From: Planctomycetaceae bacterium
Lineage (GTDB): Bacteria; Planctomycetota; Planctomycetia; Pirellulales; UBA1268
Assembly: GCA_009691925.1 (NCBI GenBank)
Contig: SIAG01000050.1
Span: 1 to 15,112, forward strand
DNA: 15,112 nucleotides
Direction: 5' to 3'
Shown here: positions 4,879 to 12,610 of the stretch, one piece after another
Position numbering within the stretch: the first letter of the stretch is position 1
Layout of the letters: each line of letters starts with the position of its first letter
Made by a program: the position numbers and the translations under genes
The notes under the pieces: model-generated
The model's database searches: none
The model's input: the letters and a program-made list of their open reading frames with translations, nothing else
Told to the model about the DNA's origin: nothing

Positions 4879-7742
4879 CTGCAAAACAGGTTGCGGTCGC
4901 CGTGGACGTTGTCGACGCGCCCCACCGGCGGCCAGTACTTCGCCCGCTTCAGCGCCGGCACCGGAAAGGCGGCCGTCTCGCGCGAATAGGAATGCTCCCA
5001 ATCGGTGGCCACGACCGTCGCGGCAGTGTGCGGCGCGGCCTTGAGCGGGTTGTCGTCTTGGGACCACTCCCCCGCCTCGATCTTCCCGATCTCACCGCGG
5101 ATCGCAATCATCGCCTCGATGAAGCGGTCGAGCTCGGCCAGCGGCTCGCTTTCCGTCGGCTCGATCATGAGCGTGCCCGGCACCGGGAAGCTGAGCGTGG
5201 GGGCATGGAAGCCGTAGTCGACGAGCCGCTTGGCGACATCCTCGGCCGTGACGCCGCTGGAGTCTTTGAGCGGCCGCAGATCGAGGATGCACTCGTGGGC
5301 CACCCGGCCATTGGCGCTTGCATAGAGCGTGGGGAAATGGTCCCGCAAGCGGATGCTGACGTAATTGGCGGCGAGGATCGCCCGCTCGGTCGCGCGCTGC
5401 AGGCCGTCCCCTCCCATCATCCGGCAATACATCCAGCTGATCGGAAGAACGGCGGCATTGCCCAGTGGCGCCGCGGAGACAGCGCCGACCGCCCCGGTCG
5501 GCAGCCCCCCGGTGGCATGCCCGGGAAGGAAGGGGATGAGATCTTCGACAACGCACACCGGCCCCACCCCCGGCCCACCGCCGCCGTGCGGAATGCAAAA
5601 CGTCTTGTGGAGATTGAGGTGGCTGACGTCACCGCCAAACTCCCCCGGCGAAACCGTGCCGACCAGCGCGTTCATGTTGGCGCCGTCGATGTACACGCGC
5701 CCGCCATGGGCGTGAACGAGCCGGCACAGCTCCCCGACTTCGGTCTCAAACACGCCATGTGTGCTCGGGTAGGTGATCATCACCGCCGACAGCCGGTCGG
5801 AATACTGCTCACACTTGGTCCGCAGCTCGACCATGTCGACATTGCCATGGGCGTCGCAGCCGATCACCACCACCTCCATCCCCGCCATCTGGGCGCTGGC
5901 CGGATTGGTGCCATGGGCCGAGGAGGGGATGAGGCAGATCGTCCGGTGCCCCTGGCCACGGGACCGCTGCCAGGCCTGGATGACCAACAGCCCCGCATAT
6001 TCCCCCTGGCTGCCGGCATTCGGCTGGAGGGAGATGCCGGCGTAGCCGGTCGCTTCGCAAAGCCACTGCCGCAGTTGCCGGTCGAGGAAGAAAAAGCCTT
6101 CGAGCTGGTCGGCCGGTGCGAAGGGATGGATGTGGGCGAAGCCGGGCCAGGTGATCGGGATCATCTCGCTTGTGGCATTGAGTTTCATCGTGCAGCTGCC
6201 CAGCGGGATCATGCTCCGGTCGAGGGCCAGATCCTTGTCGCTCAAACTCCGGATGTAGCGGAGCATCGCCGTCTCGGCGTGATGCGAGTGGAACACCGGA
6301 TGGGTGAGGAACGGGCTCGTGCGCTCAAGCGCTACGGGGACGAGCGTCTCGATTCCCCCCTCGAAGGCACTGATCTCGGGGAGCGTCTGCCCGTCGCTTG
6401 AAAACACCTTCCAGAGAGCGACCAGATCGTCGCGCGACGTCGTCTCGTCGAGGCTGACAGACAGGGTGTGGGGGTCGAGCGTGCGGAGGTTCATCCCGGC
6501 GGCCCGAGCCCGCGCGGCATAGTCTGCCGTCCGCTCCCCCGTCTCCAGCGCCAGCGTGTCGAAGGCACCCTGGCGACGGACAGCCACGCCGAGATTGGTG
6601 AGGCCGGCGGCGAGGATCGCCGTGTACGCGGCCACGCGCTCGGCGATCCGCACGAGGCCATCGGGCCCGTGATAAACCGCATACATGCTCGCCACCACGG
6701 CAGGCAGAACCTGCGCGGTGCAGATGTTGGAGGTGGCCTTTTCGCGGCGGATGTGCTGCTCGCGCGTCTGGAGGGCGAGCCGGTAGGCGGGATGGCCATG
6801 GGCATCGATACTGACGCCGACAAGCCGCCCCGGCATCGATCGCTTGAGGGCATCGCGGCAGGTAAAGAAGGCGGCGTGGGGCCCGCCGCAGCCCATCGGC
6901 ATCCCGAAGCGCTGCGTCGACCCGAAGACAATGTCGGCCCCCCATTCCCCCGGTGGCGCAAGGAGAGTGAGGGCGAGGATGTCGGCCGCCACGCACAGCA
7001 GCGCGTGCTTGGCATGGATCTTTTCAGCCAGGCCGCGGAAATCGCCAATCGAGCCATCGGTGGCCGGATATTGCACGAGCGCTCCGAAGAAGGCCTCGCG
7101 GCTGTCGACGAGCGCTACAACGTCACCGACGACCACCTCAATGCCGAGTGGCGCCGCGCGGGTTTGCACGACCTCGATCGACTGCGGGTGGAGACGAGCA
7201 TCGACGAGGAACACCGGGCTCTTGCTTGCCGCCGAGCGGCGGGCGAGGGTCATCGCCTCGGCGGCGGCGGTGGCCTCGTCGAGGAGCGAGGCATTGGCGA
7301 TCGGCATCCCGGCAAGCTCGCAGACCATGGTCTGGAAGTTGACCAGCGCCTCCATCCGCCCCTGGCTGATCTCGGCCTGGTAGGGGGTGTAGGCGGTGTA
7401 CCACGCGGGGTTTTCGAGAATGTTGCGAAGGATCACGCCTGGGGTATGGGTGCCGTGATAGCCCTGGCCGATGAAGCTCTTGAGGATCTTGTTTCGCGCG
7501 GCAATCCCTCGCAGTTCCTCGAGCGCCGCTGCTTCGGGGATGGCGGCGGGGATGTCAATCGGGCGCCGGCGGGCGATGCTCGCCGGCACGATGCCGGCCA
7601 CGAGCGATTCACAGGAAGCCTCGCCGACGCTATCGAGCATGTGGCGCTCGTCGGCAGCGTCGGGGCCGATGTGGCGGGCGTGGAACTCGGCCGCGTTCTC
7701 GAGATAGGAGAGCATCTTCCGCGGGGCGGCGGGGCGGGACAT
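4833..7742 (-). CDS. gcvP: Glycine dehydrogenase (decarboxylating), P-protein of the glycine cleavage system
   Basis: A 969-residue single-chain P-protein, which uses pyridoxal phosphate to decarboxylate glycine and pass the aminomethyl group to lipoyl-H-protein in the cytoplasm. The N-terminal half begins with FHARHIGPDAADERHML and contains GQGYHGTHTPGVILRNILEN and YTPYQAEISQGRMEALVNFQ. The C-terminal half has LGSCTMKLNATSEMIPITWP and the cofactor site HLNLHKTFCIPHGGGGPG, where Lys713 should form the Schiff base. Length is normal for the unsplit (alpha plus beta) form. The ATG at 7742 has GGAG (7750-7753) seven bases upstream. A tandem glycine riboswitch precedes it. No gcvT or gcvH is next to it. 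The last 14 residues (CVPVSAWAETPTGS) coincide with a dispersed repeat. Confidence 0.97.
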   Translation of the reverse strand: MSRPAAPRKMLSYLENAAEFHARHIGPDAADERHMLDSVGEASCESLVAGIVPASIARRRPIDIPAAIPEAAALEELRGIAARNKILKSFIGQGYHGTHTPGVILRNILENPAWYTAYTPYQAEISQGRMEALVNFQTMVCELAGMPIANASLLDEATAAAEAMTLARRSAASKSPVFLVDARLHPQSIEVVQTRAAPLGIEVVVGDVVALVDSREAFFGALVQYPATDGSIGDFRGLAEKIHAKHALLCVAADILALTLLAPPGEWGADIVFGSTQRFGMPMGCGGPHAAFFTCRDALKRSMPGRLVGVSIDAHGHPAYRLALQTREQHIRREKATSNICTAQVLPAVVASMYAVYHGPDGLVRIAERVAAYTAILAAGLTNLGVAVRRQGAFDTLALETGERTADYAARARAAGMNLRTLDPHTLSVSLDETTSRDDLVALWKVFSSDGQTLPEISAFEGGIETLVPVALERTSPFLTHPVFHSHHAETAMLRYIRSLSDKDLALDRSMIPLGSCTMKLNATSEMIPITWPGFAHIHPFAPADQLEGFFFLDRQLRQWLCEATGYAGISLQPNAGSQGEYAGLLVIQAWQRSRGQGHRTICLIPSSAHGTNPASAQMAGMEVVVIGCDAHGNVDMVELRTKCEQYSDRLSAVMITYPSTHGVFETEVGELCRLVHAHGGRVYIDGANMNALVGTVSPGEFGGDVSHLNLHKTFCIPHGGGGPGVGPVCVVEDLIPFLPGHATGGLPTGAVGAVSAAPLGNAAVLPISWMYCRMMGGDGLQRATERAILAANYVSIRLRDHFPTLYASANGRVAHECILDLRPLKDSSGVTAEDVAKRLVDYGFHAPTLSFPVPGTLMIEPTESEPLAELDRFIEAMIAIRGEIGKIEAGEWSQDDNPLKAAPHTAATVVATDWEHSYSRETAAFPVPALKRAKYWPPVGRVDNVHGDRNLFCSCVPVSAWAETPTGS

Positions 7743-7747
7743 AACAA

Positions 7748-7781
7748 GGCTCCGGTTGGCGTCCGAATCAGCGCATGAGCC
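7748..7781 (-). promoter_or_regulatory. Possible ribosome-site sequestering hairpin between riboswitch and gcvP
   Basis: On the minus strand GGCTC (7781 to 7777) can pair with GAGCC (7752 to 7748), and the second arm covers most of the GGAG ribosome site of gcvP. This could be the expression platform, giving translational control. The stem is only five base pairs, so the call is weak. Confidence 0.35.
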
Positions 7782-7794
7782 GATTTAGTGGGAA

Positions 7795-7959
7795 CCCTGT
7801 TGTCCTGGAACCTGAGAGATTCGCCGCGGGCGGCGCCCGTGGGTTGCCCCTTCGGTGGATGCCCTGCCCGAAGGCCAAGCATCACTCTCCAACAGTGCGG
7901 TCGTCAGTCCGTTTGCCTGAGCGTTCAGCCTTCGGCGGTCTTGCGACTCTCTCCTGACG
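7795..7959 (-). promoter_or_regulatory. Tandem glycine riboswitch upstream of gcvP
   Basis: Two consecutive glycine aptamers can be read on the minus strand. The first has AGGAGAGAG, CGCCGAAGGCTGAACGCTCA and GGCAAACGGACTG. The second has TTGGAGAGTG, CACCGAAGGGGCAACCC, CGAATCTCTCAGGTTCCAGG and ACAACAGGG. These are the conserved cores of the known gcvT-type glycine riboswitch, in the usual tandem order. Glycine binding normally turns on glycine cleavage genes. The RNA start predicted from the upstream promoter coincides with the 5' end of aptamer 1. Confidence 0.95.
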
Positions 7960-7965
7960 GAGCCA

Positions 7966-7993
7966 AGTTTAGACGGTCCGGGGAAAAAGTCAC
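7966..7993 (-). promoter_or_regulatory. Candidate promoter for the gcvP riboswitch transcript
   Basis: On the minus strand a GTGACT -35-like box (7988-7993) and a TAAACT -10-like box (7966-7971) are 16 bases apart. The predicted start near 7959 is the first base of the riboswitch. The -35 box overlaps the stop codon of the upstream antitoxin-like gene and lies partly in the loop of a 7-bp inverted repeat (TCCGGGG 7977-7983, CCCCGGA 7993-7999). Confidence 0.55.
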
Positions 7994-8262
7994 CCCGGAA
8001 CGATTTCCCCGTGAGACAACCCAAAGTCGAGGATGTTTTTCGGGGGCGGAGGCCGGTCAAACGTCTCATCATCGATTGAACCGGCCACCCCTTCGAAATA
8101 CCCTGCAGGCCACGAATGGCTTCCTGCACTTCGATCGCCTCGCGAATCCGACGGCTGGAGGACAACGACGGCATCAAACTCCGCATCCGGACACCCGACC
8201 GGAATGCGGAGGTGAAGGACACCGTCCTCCCCGGCTCGTTCGGACAATCGAATCGTTTTCAT
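7990..8262 (-). CDS. Orphan antitoxin-like protein
   Basis: A 90-residue protein. The N-terminus MKTIRLSERAGEDGVLHLRI with PVGCPDAEFDAVVVLQPSD is a beta-rich segment familiar from small antitoxin-like proteins encoded before PIN toxins in planctomycetes and cyanobacteria. The segment WPAGYFEGVAGSIDDETFDR is the usual C-terminal toxin-binding stretch. ATG at 8262 is chosen at the start of this pattern, with a GGAGAGG sequence shortly upstream. A PIN toxin would normally follow, but the next sequence is the gcvP promoter and riboswitch. The last 20 residues after DRPPPP do not resemble the usual short tail, so the operon was probably cut there. A -10-like TAAAAT (8345-8350, minus strand) may be its promoter, without a good -35. 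Confidence 0.65.
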   Translation of the reverse strand: MKTIRLSERAGEDGVLHLRIPVGCPDAEFDAVVVLQPSDSRGDRSAGSHSWPAGYFEGVAGSIDDETFDRPPPPKNILDFGLSHGEIVPG

Positions 8263-8391
8263 GCCATCGCCTCTCCGCTCGTGACGACCTCTTCCGCACG
8301 TCGCGTCCCCCTCGGCGAACCGTCGGGACCGGGCTTGCGGGCCCATTTTATCTCCGAGCCTGCCGCGATCGCACACCGAAGCCGCGCCCCG

Positions 8392-10671
8392 TTACCGCCC
8401 CCCCTGGTCGAGGGCTTCGAGAAAGCGGTGGACGGCGGCGAGGTCGATGTCTTCCGGGGCCCGCTCGAGGAGCCACAGGGCGTCTGCCCGGGCGGCGTCT
8501 TTCCGCCCCAGCCGGTTGGCGACGAGCATCCGCATCACGCGCTCGCGCCCCGCGTCGGGATCGACAGCCAGCATCGCGTCAAGGTAGCGGTGCATCGCCG
8601 GGGCGTCGTCCTCGCGCGTGGCGATCGAGAGAAGATTGTTGATCATCCGCGTGAGGATCGTCTTCGGGCCGACCGTCGCCAAGAGATCGTCGGTCAGCTC
8701 GCGACCCTGGAGATCGCGGTAGAGCTTGGCAACGCCGTCGCGATCAAGGATCGCCGCGGCGTCGAAGACGTCGATCCAACGCGGCTCCGCGCCCGCCGGG
8801 GCATGGCGAACCAGAAAATGCCCCGGCAACCCCACGCCATCGATCGACACCCCGAGGCGCTTGGCCAGCTCCATGTAGACAAGCGCCAGCGTGATCGGGA
8901 TCCCCTCGCGATCATCGAGGACTTCGTTCACATAGCTATTGGCGCGGTTGTAGTAGTCGCCGCGGCTGCCGTGGAAGCCGAGCTCGGTGAACAGCACCCG
9001 GTTGAGCGTGGCGAGCTTGGCAGCATCGTCGGCCCCGGCCGGCAGCGCCGCCGCCACCTCCGCCGCGAGCCGGTCGAGATCATGCCTGGAGCCGGCGAGA
9101 TCGAGATCGGGATTGTCGAGGGCGGCGACGAGGAGGGCGCTTTGAAAGAGGTCGATCGGCTCGGCGGCGGCTTCCTTCGCGAGCGCCTCGACTGTCCGCT
9201 TCGCCTGCACCTGCGCCATCAGCTCACGAACGCGCTTCGCCTCCCGGTCGAGGGCATCGGCCCGCGCGGCCAGCGCCGCGTCGCCGCTGCTCCCCTCGGT
9301 GACAAGCGTGGCGACAAGCTCGGCAGGCACCGCGCCGGTCGCGCCGAGATCGTGGACGAGGCCGGCGATCCGCTCGAGCTGTTCCACCGGCGGCCGCGCC
9401 GGCGGCAGCTCCGCTCCGACGGCAAAGCCACGAAACTCTGCCTTTGTATCGCGAAACTTCGCCAGCCCCACGCGTCCTTCGCCGAGCCCTTTGTCGGTCG
9501 ATTGAAAGATCTCCGTATCGTTGAGGAAACATGTAAAGCCGTCGAGAGTGCGGCGGACGCGGAGATGGTTCCACTGCCCAGGGAGATAGTCGGGGCTGGC
9601 GGCCTCCTCGAGGATCTTCCAGGAGAGAACATCGGGGCCGTCGAAGCGCGTCAGCCGGAGCTTGCCGGCGGTGGGATAGAACCCGTAGTGGCGATCCCCT
9701 CCGTCGGCAGCGAACACGAGCCCGGCGGCGCCTGCTTCGTCATCGAGCTTCACCCACACGGCGATCTCATATGGGAGCGGAGGGGGCGCTGCGACGGCGA
9801 GGCACAGCGATCGGCCGCCGAAGCCGGTGCCAGTTCCTTCGACAGCGATCCGCCCGGCGCGCTGCCGCCAGCGGGCGCCGCCGAGGGTCGTCCATTCCTT
9901 GGCGTCGAGTGTGCCGATCGTCAGCCAGCGGTCGATGCTGATCGGATTGGGCCGGTCGATGAGCGGCTGGAGCTGATCGACGGCGACGGCGAAGCCAAGA
10001 AACGGCGTGACGAGCGACTTCATCGTGAGGATCCCATGCACCTTCCCCTGCCGGTCGAGGAGCGGCCCGCCGCTGTTGCCCGGCTCGATCGGAATGGCCA
10101 GCTGGATCATCGACCGGCCGTCGATCTCGCGCTTTCCCGACACTCTGCCCGCGACAACGCTCCGCTCGAGGCCGTGCGGATTGCCGACGGCCACCACCTC
10201 CGCGCCATCGAGGAGCGTTTCGGCGGCGCCGAGCAAAAGCGGCAAAAGCCCCTGCTTGGCAATCCGCACGATCGCCAGATCGGCGGCCCGGTCGGAGGCA
10301 TGGATCGCAGTCACGTCGTGCCGGCTGCCGTCGGAGAGCTCCACGCTCACCGGCCGGGCCTCGCCGATGACGTGGTAATTGGTGGCAATGAGCCCGTCGG
10401 CCGCGATCACAAACCCGGTGCCGAGCCCCTGATCGCCGCCGCCACGACCGGAAAACCGGATCGTGACGATCGAGTCGCGGACGCGCTTCGCGATCGCTTC
10501 GACCGATTCCGGCGCCGGCTCGGCAGCGCCCTTGGCCGCTGGAGCAGGATCCACGGCAAACGCTCCTCTCAAGAACAGCCCGCTGGGTCCGAGCGCCAGC
10601 CCCGTGGCAAGCATAATGCCGACGGATCGCCTCATCGATCGAGTCATGAATTGTCTCATGGATCGAGTCAC
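8392..10671 (-). CDS. Secreted trypsin-like protease fused to LamG-like and SirB1/transglutaminase-like domains
   Basis: A 759-residue multidomain protein. Residues 17-39 form a signal peptide (VGIMLATGLALGPSGLFLRG, cleavage near AFA). Residues about 55-240 are an HtrA/DegP-like serine protease with the triad His100 (LIATNYHVIG), Asp131 (ASDRAADLAIVRI) and Ser200 (IEPGNSGGPLL). There is no evident PDZ domain. About 270-420 resembles a concanavalin/LamG-type or DUF1080-like sandwich (AGLVFAADGGDRHYGFY, QWNHLRVRRTLDGFTCFLND). About 545-650 is a SirB1/Transglut_core2 region (REGIPITLALVYMELAKRLG, GVGLPGHFLVRH), and the end is helical and TPR-like. GTG at 10671 is chosen because GGAGG (10681-10685) is nine bases away; ATG at 10659 is in frame. 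It should act outside the cytoplasm. It is divergent from a serpin gene. Confidence 0.85.
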   Translation of the reverse strand: MTRSMRQFMTRSMRRSVGIMLATGLALGPSGLFLRGAFAVDPAPAAKGAAEPAPESVEAIAKRVRDSIVTIRFSGRGGGDQGLGTGFVIAADGLIATNYHVIGEARPVSVELSDGSRHDVTAIHASDRAADLAIVRIAKQGLLPLLLGAAETLLDGAEVVAVGNPHGLERSVVAGRVSGKREIDGRSMIQLAIPIEPGNSGGPLLDRQGKVHGILTMKSLVTPFLGFAVAVDQLQPLIDRPNPISIDRWLTIGTLDAKEWTTLGGARWRQRAGRIAVEGTGTGFGGRSLCLAVAAPPPLPYEIAVWVKLDDEAGAAGLVFAADGGDRHYGFYPTAGKLRLTRFDGPDVLSWKILEEAASPDYLPGQWNHLRVRRTLDGFTCFLNDTEIFQSTDKGLGEGRVGLAKFRDTKAEFRGFAVGAELPPARPPVEQLERIAGLVHDLGATGAVPAELVATLVTEGSSGDAALAARADALDREAKRVRELMAQVQAKRTVEALAKEAAAEPIDLFQSALLVAALDNPDLDLAGSRHDLDRLAAEVAAALPAGADDAAKLATLNRVLFTELGFHGSRGDYYNRANSYVNEVLDDREGIPITLALVYMELAKRLGVSIDGVGLPGHFLVRHAPAGAEPRWIDVFDAAAILDRDGVAKLYRDLQGRELTDDLLATVGPKTILTRMINNLLSIATREDDAPAMHRYLDAMLAVDPDAGRERVMRMLVANRLGRKDAARADALWLLERAPEDIDLAAVHRFLEALDQGGR
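10624..10671 (-). repeat. 24-bp tandem duplication at the protease start
   Basis: Bases 10671-10648 and 10647-10624 match at 19 of 24 positions and encode MTRSMRQF then MTRSMRRS. The duplication supplies several alternative in-frame start codons ahead of the signal peptide. Confidence 0.7.
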
Positions 10672-10797
10672 GCTTGGATCCCTCCTCTGCTTCTCGGGGG
10701 AACCCGATCCCCCAGCCCGGCCCCTGGCCCTCGCTCCACGCGCTATCAGCATAAACTCGCGGCCATCGTGGCCCACGTTCACCCGGGAGCGATTTCC

Positions 10798-10908
10798 ATG
10801 CGCGCTGCCCTCGCCTGCCTTCTCGGGCTCCTTTTCGTCGACGAGGGGGGGACGGAAGCGGCCGCGGCGACGGCGGTGATCGCCAAGGCCCCCGGGCCCG
10901 GTCCGCCG
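10798..10908 (+). pseudogene. Internally deleted serpin relic: signal-peptide start joined to serpin hinge
   Basis: An ATG at 10798 with GGGAG (10785-10789) eight bases upstream starts a secretion-like MRAALACLLGLLF. The frame then goes straight into VDEGGTEAAAATAVIAK. That segment is a serpin hinge (consensus EEGTEAAAAT), matching VNEEGTEAAAATVVIA of the intact serpin downstream. The roughly 350 residues that should lie between are missing, and no C-terminal strands follow. It is best read as a serpin gene collapsed by an internal deletion. A run of seven G lies in it. The right boundary is approximate. The frame stays open beyond, but the text is not serpin-like. Confidence 0.7.
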
Positions 10909-11050
10909 CGGACGGCTACCCTCCCATCCGGGCATGCGGCCCCTCGTGAGACCGTAACGGCTCCCGCTCCCCGGGCGTGTTCTCCGGGAGTGGCCCGCGC
11001 AGCGGCATCGGGCCTCTCTCCACCCCCGCTTTCCCGGAGAGGTTCTCCCG

Positions 11051-12349
11051 ATGCGACTCACGATTCTCGGCGTCATCCTGACGATCACGTCCCTGGCCTT
11101 GGCGGCGAGCCATGCCCTTCGCCAGTCGGCCGATCCATTCGCCGATGCCTCGTCCGGAGAAAACAGCCGCGGCGGTGGCAAGCCCAAGGAGCAGACCATC
11201 CCGCCATTCGAGTGGTCGCCCCCGATCCAGAAAATTGCCGATGGCTCCAATCGGTTTGCGATCGAGCTTCACCGAAAGCTCGCGGCCGGCGCGGACAACC
11301 TCGTCTTCTCTCCGTTCTCCATGCACGCGGCGCTGGCGATGACTGCGACAGGTGCCAAGGGGCGGACGCTGGAGCAGATGGAGAAGGTCCTCAACCTCCC
11401 CGACCGCGACGGTCTCGGAGCCGCCGGAGACATGAGTCGCTTCTACAGCACCGGCTCCAAGCCGTACGAGCTCGCTGTGTCGGCCGGGCTGTGGGGCCAG
11501 AAGGGAGTCGCCTGGAACAGCGATTTCGTCGCTCTCCTCGGCGACCGCTTCGCCGCTGGGTTCAACGAAGCCGATTTCGCCGCCAGCCTGGAAACCGAAC
11601 GGCTACGAATCAACGCCTGGGTCGCCGAGCGGACCCGCCAGCGGATCCAAAACATCATCCCCGAAAATGCCCTCTCTGAAGCGACACAGCTCGTGCTCGC
11701 CAACGCCGTCTATTTCAAGGGAAAGTGGGCCCTCGAGTTCGATCCAGAGTGGACGAAGCATGAGCCCTTCCACCGCGCCGATGGCAGCTCCATCGACGTG
11801 CCGCTGATGGCCCAGCACCGCGACTTCGACTACGCCGAACAGGAAGGCTTCCAACTCCTCGCCCTCCCCTACCGCGGCCAGGATCTCGAGATGGTCGTGC
11901 TCCTCCCCAGGGAGCCAGACGGCTTGCGAGCTCTCGAAGACCGGCTCACCGCCGAATCGCTCCTCGAGTGGCGGCATGCGGCGCGATCGTGGGACGTGAT
12001 TGTCCATCTGCCCCGATTCCGCATCGAACACGCTTTCCGAGCGAATCCCCTGCTCGCGAGCCTGGGGATGACCGACGTCTTCGACAGGTCGGCCGATTTG
12101 TCCGGGATGATCGACGACGCTGCTGGCGGGCCCCGGCTGCTCGTGTCGGATGTGCTCCATCAGGCCTTCATCGAGGTCAACGAGGAGGGCACCGAGGCAG
12201 CCGCCGCGACCGTGGTGATCGCTGTCCCGTTGAGCGCTCACCAACCCCCGCCGCCGGTCGAGTTTCGCGCCGATCGCCCCTTCCTGTTTCTCGTCCGCGA
12301 CGCCCGCCACGACACGATCCTCTTCCTGGGGCGCTTCACCGGTCCGTGA
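11051..12349 (+). CDS. Secreted serpin (serine protease inhibitor)
   Basis: A 432-residue serpin, a suicide inhibitor that traps serine or cysteine proteases after cleavage of its reactive loop. The N-terminal hydrophobic segment MRLTILGVILTITSLALAAS is a signal peptide or anchor, followed by a linker to about residue 55. Family landmarks are NLVFSPFSMHAALAMTATGA, LVLANAVYFKGKWALEFD, FQLLALPYRGQDLEMVVLLP, VSDVLHQAFIEVNEEGTE and RPFLFLVRD with ILFLGRF. The hinge NEEGTEAAAAT has the small residues needed for loop insertion, so it should be inhibitory. Counting from the hinge (P17 at Glu378) gives P1-P1' as Leu394-Ser395, suggesting a chymotrypsin-, elastase- or subtilisin-like target. ATG at 11051 has GAGAGG eight bases upstream. 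It is divergent from the secreted protease, and a serpin relic lies between. Confidence 0.94.
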   Translation: MRLTILGVILTITSLALAASHALRQSADPFADASSGENSRGGGKPKEQTIPPFEWSPPIQKIADGSNRFAIELHRKLAAGADNLVFSPFSMHAALAMTATGAKGRTLEQMEKVLNLPDRDGLGAAGDMSRFYSTGSKPYELAVSAGLWGQKGVAWNSDFVALLGDRFAAGFNEADFAASLETERLRINAWVAERTRQRIQNIIPENALSEATQLVLANAVYFKGKWALEFDPEWTKHEPFHRADGSSIDVPLMAQHRDFDYAEQEGFQLLALPYRGQDLEMVVLLPREPDGLRALEDRLTAESLLEWRHAARSWDVIVHLPRFRIEHAFRANPLLASLGMTDVFDRSADLSGMIDDAAGGPRLLVSDVLHQAFIEVNEEGTEAAAATVVIAVPLSAHQPPPPVEFRADRPFLFLVRDARHDTILFLGRFTGP

Positions 12350-12610
12350 GGGCCCAAACAGAATCTTGCGACAAAGTGAGCATTGACGCGATGCGGGGGT
12401 AAATGAACCGAAATCGGCGGCTCTCCACTTCTTTTTTTGCACCGTCGCCGCGGGCGATCAAGGGTTCCGCTACCCACGCTTGCAATCGTCCCGGCAAGCC
12501 CTACCCTAACCGGCTGCTTTGCCAAGGAGCAGGTCAGGCCGACCGCAGCTGTTGCGTGCTGATGGTGATGGCCAGGGCTTTTGAGCAGTTGTTCTTCGGG
12601 AGGTTTTGCC
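12350..12610 (+). other. Intergenic region with a T run and a possibly structured 5' leader
   Basis: After the serpin stop there is a seven-T run (12432-12438) without a strong preceding stem, at best a weak terminator. Three short hairpins then follow: GGGT/ACCC (12462-12475), CTTGC/GCAAG (12479-12498) and CTGCT/AGCAG (12514-12532). They could fold in the leader of the next gene. I recognise no known RNA family. Confidence 0.35.

Noticed and set aside
4902..7778. Two long plus-strand open frames (499 and 436 codons) opposite gcvP
   Set aside because: They mirror the codon bias of gcvP, have no family motifs and no ribosome sites. gcvP itself is unmistakable.
7977..7999. Inverted repeat TCCGGGG/CCCCGGA as a terminator of the antitoxin-like gene
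   Set aside because: There is no T run after the stem, the stop codon lies in its loop, and the gcvP -35 box overlaps it. I do not call it a terminator.
8116..11679. A plus-strand open frame of 1187 codons
   Set aside because: It runs antisense through the protease gene with Arg/His/Asp-rich text lacking any domain pattern. It is a GC-driven shadow, apart from the serpin relic at 10798.
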